Shown: positions 27,446 through 36,890, counted from the first letter of the stretch. The stretch is 64,000 nt of DNA from JAGZEG01 sp963930185 (GCA_963930185.1 CAWVLT010000056.1:124001-188000); one strand, 5' to 3'. The notes: generated by a model not told the origin, from the letters alone. Made by a program: numbers and translations.

Positions 27446-29113
27446 ATGTCGTCGCTCACCCGCAAGCAGTTCCTCGCCAGCGCCGCCGGTATGGCGGGTG
27501 CCGCCGCACTTGGCACGGCCGCCGTGGCCGTCGCCGACGAGGCCGCACCGGCCGGCGTCGAGTACCCCTTCGGCATGACCGCGCAGGACTACGCCGAGTC
27601 CGCCGCCGAGCTTGAGCCCATCACCGAGTTCGCCGACGAGAAGACCTATGACATCGTCGTCGTTGGCGCCGGCACCTCGGGCGTCCCGGCGGTGCTCACC
27701 GCGCTCGAGGAGGGCTGCACGGTCGGCTGCCTGGAGAAGAACGCCTTCGCTGTGTCTCAGGGCAACGGCTGCACCGGCATTATCCTGCCCCACTGCTCCG
27801 ACAACGGCGCCCGCCGCTTCATGTACAAGTGGCTCGAGGTCAACAGCTTCCGCGCCGACTGGGACCTGCTCGACTTCTACACCATGCACTCCGGCGAGAC
27901 CATCCTGTGGACCTACAAGCACGCCATGGAGGTCGACTACCTGCCCGCGACCGCCGGCATCACGCGCTACGAGTACGAGGACGGCCAGTACGCCGTCGCG
28001 CTGCGCACGGCGTACGGCACCAAGCCCGAGGACATGATGAACCTCATCCAGAAGCTCGCCGAGCAGGCGGCCCAGCAGGGCGCCGAGTTCTTCTACGAGA
28101 CCCCCGGCGTGCAGCTCGTCCTCGACGAGAGCGGCGCCGTGACCGGCGTCATCGGCAAGGATGCAGACGGCAACTACATCAAGTTCAACGCCAACATCGC
28201 CGTCATCATGGCAACGGGTGACTACCAGAACAACACCGCCCTCATGGAGCGCTGGATGCCCGACGTTGCCCACTTCGAGAAGAAGCAGTTCAGCAAGACC
28301 GGTGACGGCATCCTCATGGCCATGGCCGCCGGCTGCAACATCGTGCCCGTCGGTCACCAGCGCCAGATGCACGACTTCGACTCTTGCCCCATGGGCCTGA
28401 CCAGCGCCCCGTTCCTCTATGTCGACGAGAACGCCAACCGCTTCATGTGCGAGGAGGTTCCCCACACCAGCCAGTGCGAGCTCGTGCGCATGCTCGAAGG
28501 CGCCCCGGGCAAGTACAGCATCATCATGGATGACGACTTCGACGTGATCGCCGAGGAGTGGGGCATCAAGGTCGACAAGGACACGATGCGCAACTACTTC
28601 CCCGGCCTGGAGGAGTATGCCCCCGGCATCCGCGGCAACCTGGCCGACGTGCACACCGCCGACACCCTCGAGGAGCTCGCAGAGTCGCTGGGCATCCCGG
28701 CCGACCAGCTCATCGCAAGCGTCGAGCGCTACAACGAGCTGTGCGAGAGCGGCATTGACGAGGACTTTGGCAAGCAATCCCTGTATATGCGCAAGATCGA
28801 GAAGGCACCGTTCTGGGCCGTCAAGCGCTGGATCCGTCTCACCTCGACCGGCGGCGGCAGCAAGGTCAACGGAACCTACCAGTGCATCCGCGAGGACGGC
28901 AGCGCAATCCCCGGCCTGTACTCCGTGGGCTTCGGTGCCGGCGCCCTGAGCGGCGACGTTGACTGGAGCACCTACGTCGGCGGCATGTCGCTGGGCTCGT
29001 GCCTCAACAGCGGCCGCTACGCCACCATCCACGCCATCACCGGCGGTCTCGAGCCGACGACCCCCGTCACGCTCGACGACATGCCCGCCGAGCTCACCGA
29101 CCTGTTCGCATAG
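27446..29113 (+). CDS. Tat-exported FAD-dependent reductase (#5)
   Basis: The 555-residue protein has a Tat-like signal with Arg-Lys (6-7) instead of Arg-Arg in LTRKQFLAS, followed by an Ala-rich helix to about 30. The FAD fold starts at IVVVGAGTSG (G74-x-G76-xx-G79). The middle motif is NANRFMCEEVP and the C-terminus YSVGFGAGALSGDVDW...GGMSLGSCLNSGRY, unlike any other copy in the window, so this is a separate subfamily with a different acceptor. AAAAGGAG precedes ATG 27446. It is divergent from #4, and a LuxR gene (29752-31368) converges on it past a small coiled-coil gene. A long palindrome follows the stop codon. Confidence 0.88.
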   Translation: MSSLTRKQFLASAAGMAGAAALGTAAVAVADEAAPAGVEYPFGMTAQDYAESAAELEPITEFADEKTYDIVVVGAGTSGVPAVLTALEEGCTVGCLEKNAFAVSQGNGCTGIILPHCSDNGARRFMYKWLEVNSFRADWDLLDFYTMHSGETILWTYKHAMEVDYLPATAGITRYEYEDGQYAVALRTAYGTKPEDMMNLIQKLAEQAAQQGAEFFYETPGVQLVLDESGAVTGVIGKDADGNYIKFNANIAVIMATGDYQNNTALMERWMPDVAHFEKKQFSKTGDGILMAMAAGCNIVPVGHQRQMHDFDSCPMGLTSAPFLYVDENANRFMCEEVPHTSQCELVRMLEGAPGKYSIIMDDDFDVIAEEWGIKVDKDTMRNYFPGLEEYAPGIRGNLADVHTADTLEELAESLGIPADQLIASVERYNELCESGIDEDFGKQSLYMRKIEKAPFWAVKRWIRLTSTGGGSKVNGTYQCIREDGSAIPGLYSVGFGAGALSGDVDWSTYVGGMSLGSCLNSGRYATIHAITGGLEPTTPVTLDDMPAELTDLFA

Positions 29114-29150
29114 CCAAGCAGATCGCGGGCCGCACGAACGGTACGAATCT

Positions 29151-29179
29151 CGGGGGAGGGACGAATCGTCCCTCCCCCG
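29151..29179 (+). terminator. 29-base near-perfect palindrome, probable terminator of #5
   Basis: CGGGGGAGGGACGA (29151-29164) and TCGTCCCTCCCCCG (29166-29179) are perfect 14-base arms around one base. It lies 37 bases after the #5 stop. There is no T-run, so it may instead be a processing or stabilising hairpin. Confidence 0.55.
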
Positions 29180-29209
29180 TCATGCGGAAAAACGTCAGGA
29201 GCGCATGCC

Positions 29210-29686
29210 ATGAGAAGCCTCGAAGAGCAGTGGGACGCCGCGCAGCGGCGCCTTGAGCAGCTGATGGGCGAGATGCCCACGATCGAGGAGCAGCGGCGGG
29301 CCCTGCGACGCAGCACGCTCGGCTGGGAGGTCGTGCACCACGCAAGCAGGCGCGGCTCGGCATGGGAGCTCAGCGGCCAGCTCCGCCAGCGCCTCTCCAC
29401 GCTGTCCCGCGAAAGCGAGGAGTACGGCAGGTTCGACCGGGAGCTCCGGCGCCAGCACGCCATCCTCGCCCAGGAGGAAGCCCAGATAGCCGCCCTGCTG
29501 AAGGAGGGATCGTTCGCCGACGAGGCCGAGGCGCGCAACGCCCGGCTCGGCGAGGACCGCGCGGCCGAGATCCAGGCGAGGGTGGACGCCTTCGCCGAGC
29601 GCCACCAGGCAGCGCTCGAGCTGTGTCTTGAGCTCGATGCGCTGCTCGACGCCAGCACCGGAGCGGATAAAGCCTCGAGGCGGTGA
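29210..29686 (+). CDS. Small coiled-coil protein of unknown function
   Basis: The 158-residue protein is nearly all helical heptads (about 1-30, 50-95, 105-150) rich in Glu, Arg, Leu and Ala, with one motif GWEVVHHASRRGSAWEL between the coils. No signal or membrane segment is seen, so it should be cytoplasmic. AGGAG lies nine bases before the ATG. It follows flavoenzyme #5 on the same strand, beyond the palindrome, and converges on the LuxR gene. It could be a partner or chaperone for the enzyme, but nothing in the sequence shows this. Confidence 0.65.
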   Translation: MRSLEEQWDAAQRRLEQLMGEMPTIEEQRRALRRSTLGWEVVHHASRRGSAWELSGQLRQRLSTLSRESEEYGRFDRELRRQHAILAQEEAQIAALLKEGSFADEAEARNARLGEDRAAEIQARVDAFAERHQAALELCLELDALLDASTGADKASRR

Positions 29687-29751
29687 GAGGCGCGTCAAGA
29701 CGCGGCAGCGGCAGGACTCCTCGACCACCTGGCCACCCGACCCGCCTTACC

Positions 29752-31368
29752 CTACCGCACCTGTCGGGTCCACTCGATGAGCTCGTCACGCGAGTGGACG
29801 TCGAGCTTGCGATAGGCGCCCTTGATATGGCTCTGCGCCGTCGCCTTCGTCATGCCCAGCTGCTCGGCCACCTTCCCGAGGCTGTAGCCCTGGGAATACA
29901 GCACGGTGACCGCCGCCTCCTTCTGCGTGAGACGACCGTGACGCATGAGGGCGTCGAGCAGAAAGCCGCGCGCCCCATCGGCCCAAGGCGCGACCGCCTC
30001 CCCACATCTCGCGTCCTGTCCCGGGCCCCGGTGCGCGGGATCCCGAAACGTCGGGGCCTCGCCCAACCCGGGCCGACCCGGATCCGCCGGGATCGACGCC
30101 AGCACGCCGCCCCTGCCCCTCAGCGTCGCCGAGAACCCAAACGCCAGCAGGCCGGCACCCACGAAGCCAAACAGGACGGCGAGCACAATCACGTTCGGCG
30201 TCAGCACGCCCTCGTACACCTCGGCCGACAGAAACGCCGGGACGATCACGTAGCTCAGGATCCATGACACGACCATGAAGGACATGCCTCCGGCAAGAAA
30301 CACGGGGACGGGCGGCATGCGCTTGGCGGCGGCCAGGTTGCACAGCACCGCCCACAGGACGAACTCCATGCTCGAGCGACCCACGATGACGATGTCCCCG
30401 CCGAAATGCTTGTCCTCCATGACCAAAAACAGGAAGAGGCCCGCCAAGAACAGCAGGGAGATGCCCGACCAGCACACGCCGAGAAGGCTGGCGACCCGAT
30501 CATGTCCCTCGGAGCGGCCCTTGGCCTCCCCACCAACGCCCGCCGCCGGCAAGCACGCCGTCCCCGCCTTGACCGAGCGTCGCCAATACGCGATGCACAC
30601 AATGGCAAGAATCGCAGAGAGCACCAGGGATACCTGCAGGCGGAGCACGGACGATGACCGCCCCATGTCGACGATCCCGCGCACCACCCCTCCGACGACC
30701 AGAAGCGACGCCACCGCCACGAGCAGGGGGCTCGCGCAGCGCGTCAGTGAGAAGTCCGTCTCCCTGCGGCCCGTAGTGTTCGCCGATCCCGCAAGAAAAC
30801 CCCAGCTCAGCGCACTCATGAGCGGCATGATGACAGCGGCAACCCAGCCCTGTGCAACGCCTCCCACCAGGCCATGGGCGGAGAACAGCAGGTAACTCGC
30901 CAGAAATGACGCACCGAGAACAGCCGGGCCCAGCGCCGTCCAGCTGCGTGCGAAGTAGCTGCCCCAGGCCAGAAAGCTCGCGAGGAAGCCCGTCGCCGCG
31001 CAGATGATCGAAAGCACCAGCACAACCGCGGCGAAGCGCCCGTCTCCGGCAGCAGCGGCAAGAAGGGACGCGACCGAGGCAAGGGAGATGAGCAGGACAA
31101 CCGGCAGCCTGCGGGTGTCCAGAAAGGCGGAGACGGCCCTCCACCGGACAAAGCACACAAGCGTCAGCGCGGCCAGAACCACCAGGAACGTCGCATGGGC
31201 CGAGGGCGCAATCCCTCCGAGCTGGACATCGGTTCCCGCGGGGTACAGGACGCGGATGAACGAGGCGTACCTGAACAGGGGCCAGAGCGCCGTCATGCCC
31301 ACGAACGGGAGCACGACGTCGCGTAGAACTCGCACGCTTCTCCGGCACTCTCCCAACCCCAACTCCAT
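29752..31368 (-). CDS. Polytopic membrane LuxR-family regulator
   Basis: The 538-residue protein has about twelve transmembrane helices (about 15-420), a Pro/Gly-rich linker, and a C-terminal helix-turn-helix (about 470-535) with LTQKEAAVTVLYSQG and TKATAQSHIKGAYRKLDVHS. The HTH is more divergent than in the other LuxR copies: the usual T-V-K-T-H is A-T-A-Q-S-H. The start is uncertain: ATG 31368 has its purine-rich stretch too close, and TTG 31362 or GTG 31335 have better spacing. Placed convergent to #5 across a small gene, it is the likely regulator of #5. It is divergent from the NlpC/P60 gene. Confidence 0.82.
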   Translation of the reverse strand: MELGLGECRRSVRVLRDVVLPFVGMTALWPLFRYASFIRVLYPAGTDVQLGGIAPSAHATFLVVLAALTLVCFVRWRAVSAFLDTRRLPVVLLISLASVASLLAAAAGDGRFAAVVLVLSIICAATGFLASFLAWGSYFARSWTALGPAVLGASFLASYLLFSAHGLVGGVAQGWVAAVIMPLMSALSWGFLAGSANTTGRRETDFSLTRCASPLLVAVASLLVVGGVVRGIVDMGRSSSVLRLQVSLVLSAILAIVCIAYWRRSVKAGTACLPAAGVGGEAKGRSEGHDRVASLLGVCWSGISLLFLAGLFLFLVMEDKHFGGDIVIVGRSSMEFVLWAVLCNLAAAKRMPPVPVFLAGGMSFMVVSWILSYVIVPAFLSAEVYEGVLTPNVIVLAVLFGFVGAGLLAFGFSATLRGRGGVLASIPADPGRPGLGEAPTFRDPAHRGPGQDARCGEAVAPWADGARGFLLDALMRHGRLTQKEAAVTVLYSQGYSLGKVAEQLGMTKATAQSHIKGAYRKLDVHSRDELIEWTRQVR

Positions 31369-31579
31369 CCTCGCGCTATGCTCTCACGCCATGCGGCGCG
31401 CGCCGATCGATACGCCCCTGACTCACAAAGCCCATGCCTGAGCCCATTGTATAGCACCAAGCCACCCCGTAGCGCAAACGACGCGTGTGGCGGCCTTGGG
31501 TAAGCTTTGTCAGGAAAGCGTTGGGACGCGCGTCGGCTGGTAGAATGAAGGCTGTTCGCAATCGAAAGGCGCTTCAAAC

Positions 31580-32905
31580 ATGGCATACACAACGCAGCCC
31601 AAACGCACCGCGCAGACCGCGAATGCACTCATAGGCACGTCCGCCTCGCCCGCACGCCTGCGGATCTCTCGCAGGCAGATGCTCAGGCTCGCTGCCCTGG
31701 CCGCGGCCTCCCTCGCAACCCTGCCCGCCATGCTGGCGAGTGCCGACGAGTACAGTGCCTCGCCGGAGACCGAGGCGGCCTTGGCCGACGCCCAATCGCG
31801 CTACAACGCCGCGCTCGAGCAGATCGACTACCTCAACAACCAGGTCTTCGACGCCGAGGCGCGCTACACCGAGATCACCGACGCGCTCAACGCCACCATC
31901 CAGCAGATCTCCGACCTGCAGACCTCCATCGACCAGAAGCAAGCCGAGCTCGACGAGGCGCAGGACGCCCTGGCCGATCGCGTCGCCGCCAACTACCGAG
32001 CCGGCACGACCGGCATGCTCGACGTCATCCTGAGCGCCACGGACTTCGACGACTTCGTCAACCGCGTGTTCTACGCCAACCGCATCTCCGACTCCGACGC
32101 GCAGATGATCCAGGACGTCAAGGACATCAAGGCATCGCTGGAAGCCGACCAGGCCGCCCTTGTCGAGCAGCAGGCTCAGCAGGAGCAGCTCCAGGCCGAG
32201 CAGGCGGCGCAGATCGAGACCCTCAACGCACAGGTCGCGGAGGCCGAGGCTTACGCAAGCAGCCTCGACGGCGAGGTCCAGGCGCTCATCGCCCAGCGCG
32301 ACGCCGAGATCGCTGCAGCCGCTGAGGCCGCTCGCATCGCCGCCGAGCAGGAAGCGGCACGGCAGGCCGCAGAGGCCCAGGCCGCGGCGGAGGCCGGCTC
32401 GGGCGGAGACGCAAATACGGGCGCGACTGACACGGGCACCACGGACACGGGCGGCGGAGCTGCGGACACGGGCGGTTCGACCGACTCCGGCGGTGACACG
32501 GGCGGCTACGATGACGGCTCGAGCAGCTCGGGCGGCGACTACGGTGGGGGTGGCGGTGGCTACCAGCCCGCAAGCGTAGTGGCAGCCGCATACAACTACA
32601 TCGGCACGCCCTATAGCGTGATGGACTGCTCGGGCCTCACCTCGCAGGCGTACGCCGACTGCGGCTACTATCTCTACCACCAGTCGGGCGTGCAGTACAA
32701 CACCGTGGTTGGCAACGGCAACCTGGTTGGTGCCGATGGGCTCGTCCCGGGCAATCTGGTGTTCTACGCGCGCGGTGGCTCGATCTATCACGTGGCCCTC
32801 TACATTGGCGACGGCTACGTCATCGACTCGATCCCCAACGGCGGTGTGCAGGTGCGCAGCATGTACTTCTGTGATGGCTTCTGCGGAGGCGGCAGCCCGC
32901 TGTAA
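31580..32905 (+). CDS. Secreted NlpC/P60 peptidoglycan hydrolase with coiled-coil domain
   Basis: The 441-residue protein has a signal with Arg-Arg (SRRQMLRLAA, Tat-like) and cleavage near ASA-DE about residue 57. Coiled coils follow (about 60-125 and 165-275), as in CwlO/RipA-type hydrolases that are held inactive or attach to FtsEX. A Gly/Thr/Asp low-complexity linker (about 275-335) leads to the NlpC/P60 domain (about 337-441) with Cys350 in MDCSGLTS and His404 in IYHVALYIG. It should cleave peptidoglycan stem peptides outside the cell. A TAGAAT at 31541 may be its -10 box. It stands alone with a terminator behind it. Confidence 0.9.
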   Translation: MAYTTQPKRTAQTANALIGTSASPARLRISRRQMLRLAALAAASLATLPAMLASADEYSASPETEAALADAQSRYNAALEQIDYLNNQVFDAEARYTEITDALNATIQQISDLQTSIDQKQAELDEAQDALADRVAANYRAGTTGMLDVILSATDFDDFVNRVFYANRISDSDAQMIQDVKDIKASLEADQAALVEQQAQQEQLQAEQAAQIETLNAQVAEAEAYASSLDGEVQALIAQRDAEIAAAAEAARIAAEQEAARQAAEAQAAAEAGSGGDANTGATDTGTTDTGGGAADTGGSTDSGGDTGGYDDGSSSSGGDYGGGGGGYQPASVVAAAYNYIGTPYSVMDCSGLTSQAYADCGYYLYHQSGVQYNTVVGNGNLVGADGLVPGNLVFYARGGSIYHVALYIGDGYVIDSIPNGGVQVRSMYFCDGFCGGGSPL

Positions 32906-32930
32906 CGCGACAAACACAATGGACAGCCAA

Positions 32931-32979
32931 AGGTGCCGAGTGACATGGGCCTCTGTTGGGCTTGTCACCCGGCACCTTT
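32931..32979 (+). terminator. Terminator after the NlpC/P60 gene
   Basis: AGGTGCCGAGTGACA (32931-32945) pairs with TGTCACCCGGCACCT (32963-32977), 15-base arms with one mismatch, followed by TTTCT. Confidence 0.75.
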
Positions 32980-33118
32980 CTGTACACAGCATTACACCAG
33001 GCATTGCATCAAAACCCAAACCTCTAATAGGCTATTTTCACTCTGGTAAGAAACGCTGTTATGCTATGCTCATCTTGGCTTTATTTCATGCAACGACACC
33101 AAGGGCAGGCGGGGCCTT

Positions 33119-33997
33119 GTGAATCTTACACACCTACGAGAACTGGTGGAGCTTGCCAATCGCCTGAATTACCGCGAGACCGCCGAGGCGTTGTTCATTT
33201 CACAACCAGCCCTCAGCAAGCACGTGACGCTAGCAGAAAAAGAAGTCGGTTTCAAAATCTTCTCACGCGATACAACGCATGTCGAGCTTACCGACCAAGG
33301 TCGCAAGTTTGTTGAGAGCATGGAGCAGCTTCTCGTCCAGTATGACAAAACCCTACGAGACATTCACGACGGACTGCACGCAAACCAGAAGCCCATCCGA
33401 GTTTTTGGGCCGTTTGCTTATGGCCCGGCATATGCAATTTTATCGAGTGGCATCGACCTCAGTCAGTTTACTTGCACGTTCGTGGAATCAGGTGTTCGCG
33501 ACCCTGACATCGCCCTCCTTGAAAACCGGGCCGATCTCTCCATCGGCATCAGGTATCGCAGGACCTCACGCCATGTCATTTGTAAACGCATCAGCGCAAC
33601 CTCTCTTGGCGTCGCACTTACCAAAAACCATCGTCTCGCCCGGCCTAATTTGCCCATTCACCTTACGGATCTCGCCGAAGAAACGATATACACCTATCCG
33701 AACGAGGGGTACGATGGCTGGCATGACTTCCTCGCTACTATTTGCGCCAAAAAGAAAGTCCACCTCACCATCAAGCCATTCCAGGACAGCAGCGTTTTGT
33801 TTCCCACATCACCCAACGAAGTATGCATTGGGACAACTTTTCCCGGCTATGCCCGCTATTTGAATCCAGAAGCAATCATAAAAGAAGTTGCGGGCTTCCA
33901 CGACTGCTTTGACATTTGTGTGTTTCGTCGCAAAAGCGAGACCAATGAGAGAGTCGCCGAACTCTACGACGCGCTCACACGAACCAACCTGCGCTGA
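33119..33997 (+). CDS. LysR-family transcriptional regulator
   Basis: The 292-residue protein has the LysR winged helix (about 1-62) with LRELVELANRLNYRETAEALFISQPALSKHV and the TDQGRKF wing, then a periplasmic-binding-like effector domain (about 90-290). The start is GTG 33119 after a GGCGGGG stretch. It is 226 bases upstream of flavoenzyme #6 on the same strand, its probable target, although LysR genes are more often divergent. This gene and #6 are visibly more AT-rich than their surroundings and use A/T third positions far more often, suggesting separate acquisition. It is the only LysR regulator in the window. Confidence 0.88.
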   Translation: MNLTHLRELVELANRLNYRETAEALFISQPALSKHVTLAEKEVGFKIFSRDTTHVELTDQGRKFVESMEQLLVQYDKTLRDIHDGLHANQKPIRVFGPFAYGPAYAILSSGIDLSQFTCTFVESGVRDPDIALLENRADLSIGIRYRRTSRHVICKRISATSLGVALTKNHRLARPNLPIHLTDLAEETIYTYPNEGYDGWHDFLATICAKKKVHLTIKPFQDSSVLFPTSPNEVCIGTTFPGYARYLNPEAIIKEVAGFHDCFDICVFRRKSETNERVAELYDALTRTNLR

Positions 33998-34223
33998 TGA
34001 CAAATCCCCGTCCTCGACTTTGATCGACATGACCATTTACCAGGCCTAATAGCATTTCAGAATCAGGTCTATGCGCATTCGTTCCTTCTTTTACGCCAGC
34101 AGCCTCCCTATCGTAGGAGACGAAGGTGGCCCAGAACGCTTTGACCGGTAATTTGTACAAGAAGGTTCATCGACCGCGCAGCGCGGGTCACAAAGCGCAA
34201 AGTAGTAAGAAGGGATGACGAAC

Positions 34224-35879
34224 ATGGATACCACGCTTTCAAGAAGAGGATTCGTCGCCGGAGCAGTCGTTGCTGGTACAAGCGTCGCAGCAGCAAGCAT
34301 CTCTCAACAGGCAAGGGCAGAAGAGGAAAGCTCTTGGCTACCCCAGACGTGGGATGAAGAGGCAAATATCGTAATCGTCGGCTGTGGTGCAGCAGCACTG
34401 AGCGCCGCGATACAAGCCAACATTGACGGCGATGAGGACGTCCTCGTTCTCGAGGCTGCCCCAGAGCAGTACGCAGGCGGAAATACGCGCGTTTCCGGAG
34501 GTCTTGTCTTTATTCCGGATACCCCGGAAGACGCACTGGCCTATCAGCAGGCCCTCAACTGCGAATACAAAGTGGATGAGGATATCCTCGAGGCATGGGC
34601 GCAGGGCGTTTGCGGCAACATGGAGTGGCTCACCAACGAGATGGGTCTCGACATGGTGCCGTCCGGTTTCTCCTCGCCCGAATTCCCAGGGCTTCCTGGT
34701 GGCGAGCATGTGGTGACCTACATCGTCAATGGCACCGGCGGCTCAGGCCTTTGGCAGCCCCTGTACGACGACGCGATCGCGCGCGGAACACGTATGCTTT
34801 TCGACACCCGCGTGACCGAACTGATTTTCGAACCCTCTACCAGGGAAGTTTATGGCGTACGATCCGAGGATGGCCGTACCTTCAAGGCGCGCAAGGGGGT
34901 TATCCTGGCGCTGGGCGGATTCACCAACAATCAGGATATGATCCAGGATTACTTCTGTGGCGGTGGGGCCTCCAAGGTCCTCGTTATCGGAAGTCCCTAT
35001 AACCGTGGCGATGGCATCGCGATGGCGCAGCAGATCGGCGCGCGTCTATGGCACATGAACAACTATGCCGGCAGTGGCGTAGGCGTTCTCGGCACCAACG
35101 ACTGGACCAACAACGCAACCGCCTTTTCGACTTCCCTCAAAGACTTTATCTATGTCGACCCAGAGGGAAAGCGCTTTATGCGCGAGGAGGATACCGACCT
35201 CAATCGCCATGGTCGCATCAAGAAAGATGGCGCATGGCCGGTCCTTTCGGTTCCCACCACTTCGTACATGATCTTCGGCTCTGACACGTTCAACTCGAGG
35301 GAGATGCTGTTTAACGGGATCACCTACATGACGTGGACAGGCTTTATGGACACCATTCCCGCCAAGACAAATCAAGAGATGGTAGAACAGGGATTGTTGG
35401 TAACAGCCGATACCATCGAAGAGCTCGCGGAGAAGATCGGACTGCCTGCCGAGGACCTTGCGAATACGGTCAATACTTATAACGAGAACGCCGCAGCCAA
35501 CATCGATCCCGACTTTAACCGCGGGCAGGCCATCTACTCCAATTATTTCTATAATCCCAACGCCGGCACCACCGACTCCGCGGAAAACGCGGAAGAAGAG
35601 ATCGTCGCTGTTGAGGCATTTGACCTGCAGCCCATCAATCCACCCTTCTATGCAATGGAAATCCGGGCCCAGTTCATGAACACCCAGGGAGGTGCCAAGC
35701 GCAACGGCAACAGTGAGGTGCTTAACTTCAAGAATGAGCCAATCCCCCGTCTGTACAGTGCCGGCGAGTTTGGCGCGGTCTACCCCTACATGTATAATGG
35801 AGGCGGCAATATATCCGATGCCATCTACTCAGGCCGTGTCGCCGGTAGCAATGTCGCCGCACTGGAACCTTGGGAGTAG
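34224..35879 (+). CDS. Tat-exported FAD-dependent reductase (#6)
   Basis: The 551-residue protein has a Tat signal (Arg7-Arg8 in LSRRGFVAG), then the FAD strand IVIVGCGAAA, where the third glycine of G-x-G-xx-G is alanine (G53, G55, A58), unique among the copies here. GGNTRVSGGLVF, EGKRFMREEDTD and LYSAGEFGAVY...NISDAIYSGRVAGSNVAA place it near #2, #4 and #10. An insert about 425-460 has NPNAGTTDSAENAEEE. ATG 34224 is preferred to 34215 because GAAGGG is nine bases upstream. It is more AT-rich than neighbouring flavoenzymes. The LysR gene upstream is the likely regulator. A bidirectional hairpin follows. Confidence 0.9.
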   Translation: MDTTLSRRGFVAGAVVAGTSVAAASISQQARAEEESSWLPQTWDEEANIVIVGCGAAALSAAIQANIDGDEDVLVLEAAPEQYAGGNTRVSGGLVFIPDTPEDALAYQQALNCEYKVDEDILEAWAQGVCGNMEWLTNEMGLDMVPSGFSSPEFPGLPGGEHVVTYIVNGTGGSGLWQPLYDDAIARGTRMLFDTRVTELIFEPSTREVYGVRSEDGRTFKARKGVILALGGFTNNQDMIQDYFCGGGASKVLVIGSPYNRGDGIAMAQQIGARLWHMNNYAGSGVGVLGTNDWTNNATAFSTSLKDFIYVDPEGKRFMREEDTDLNRHGRIKKDGAWPVLSVPTTSYMIFGSDTFNSREMLFNGITYMTWTGFMDTIPAKTNQEMVEQGLLVTADTIEELAEKIGLPAEDLANTVNTYNENAAANIDPDFNRGQAIYSNYFYNPNAGTTDSAENAEEEIVAVEAFDLQPINPPFYAMEIRAQFMNTQGGAKRNGNSEVLNFKNEPIPRLYSAGEFGAVYPYMYNGGGNISDAIYSGRVAGSNVAALEPWE

Positions 35880-35943
35880 CAAGCGCAGGGCTTGACTAAC
35901 CGCTCCAACATATATGCGTGATAATCAGCTTGATCTCACATGA

Positions 35944-35976
35944 GCCGTGGCCCCGCGCCTCGCGAGGGGCCACGGC
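35944..35976. terminator. Hairpin between convergent genes
   Basis: GCCGTGGCCCC (35944-35954) and GGGGCCACGGC (35966-35976) are perfect 11-base arms between the ends of flavoenzyme #6 and the PD-(D/E)XK gene; probable bidirectional terminator without a T-run. Confidence 0.6.
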
Positions 35977-36023
35977 ACTGGTACCAGCCTGTGCGCATAG
36001 CAGCCGGCAACCGTGATTCCACT

Positions 36024-36890
36024 CTACGAGACGACGGGCGAGCAGCCGTTTCCCCCCCCCATCCGCTCGGCAATGCGCTCGACCTCAGAGACGGGCCAGC
36101 CGAGCACGTCGGCGATGGTCGCCAGAGAGAACGTCCCCAAGCCCAGCATCCGCTCGGCCACGGCCGCCCCCGCCGAGCGAGCGCCTTCCTCACGACCCTT
36201 TTCCAGGCCCCTCGCCAGGCCCTCTTCTCTCGCCTGCCGCAGGATGCGCTCCTTGTACTCGTTCATGGCCAGGGCCTCCCTTCTGCTGCCCTTGAGATAC
36301 CGGGCCCTCTCGGCGTACAGTGTACTACACATCCGGTCCGGGTCCGGACACCTTATGTCGTGTATGAGATCGCCCAGCGGCGTGCCGGCGCACCGGCGCT
36401 GTCCTGCGACCGACGCGTCAACGAAAACGATTCGCGAGCCATCGCCAAACGGACGGTCGCTCTCAAGCACCCGCCTCTCCACCGTGTAGAGTGGGCGCCC
36501 CTCCCCCAGCACGTCCCCTTCTATCAGAAAGATCACGTACGCATCGGGGAGGGCGTCGTGGCGCTCGCCGCGCGTCAGGGCATCCGTGTCGAGGTAGCTC
36601 GCGTATAGGCGGGCCCTACGAGGAGTCGCACCGCGCAAGTCCCTCTGAATCTCGATGTCATACAAACGATCCTCGCCGTCCGTGGCATGCACATCAAGCT
36701 GTACGGACCTTCCGGTCAGGCTCGGCAAGTCAAACAGAGTTCGGCAGCTCGTAACCTCCAAGTCATCCCTGCCCAGTACCGTCCGGATCAGATATTGGAC
36801 GCAATCATTCTGCCCGTCGAAGAACCGCGCCATGAACTCGTTGTCCATGATCGTGAGGCTCTCGATGTAGTCTCGAACATCTGGCGCCAT
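36024..36890 (-). CDS. PD-(D/E)XK nuclease family transposase (Rpn-like)
   Basis: The 288-residue protein starts with the helix MDNEFMARFF typical of PD-(D/E)XK family transposases, has LTGRSVQLDVHATD and LYDIEIQ giving the catalytic D66...E80-x-Q82, and a C-terminal Arg/Glu helix (REEGLARGLEKGREEG). Such proteins are recombination-promoting nucleases often scattered as multicopy genes. ATG 36890 has a GGGGAG site; ATG 36923 is also in frame. Near its 3' end the coding strand has a run of nine G (plus-strand C 36052-36060), twelve codons before the stop, a possible slippage site. A long palindrome lies about 210 bases upstream. Confidence 0.82.
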   Translation of the reverse strand: MAPDVRDYIESLTIMDNEFMARFFDGQNDCVQYLIRTVLGRDDLEVTSCRTLFDLPSLTGRSVQLDVHATDGEDRLYDIEIQRDLRGATPRRARLYASYLDTDALTRGERHDALPDAYVIFLIEGDVLGEGRPLYTVERRVLESDRPFGDGSRIVFVDASVAGQRRCAGTPLGDLIHDIRCPDPDRMCSTLYAERARYLKGSRREALAMNEYKERILRQAREEGLARGLEKGREEGARSAGAAVAERMLGLGTFSLATIADVLGWPVSEVERIAERMGGGNGCSPVVS

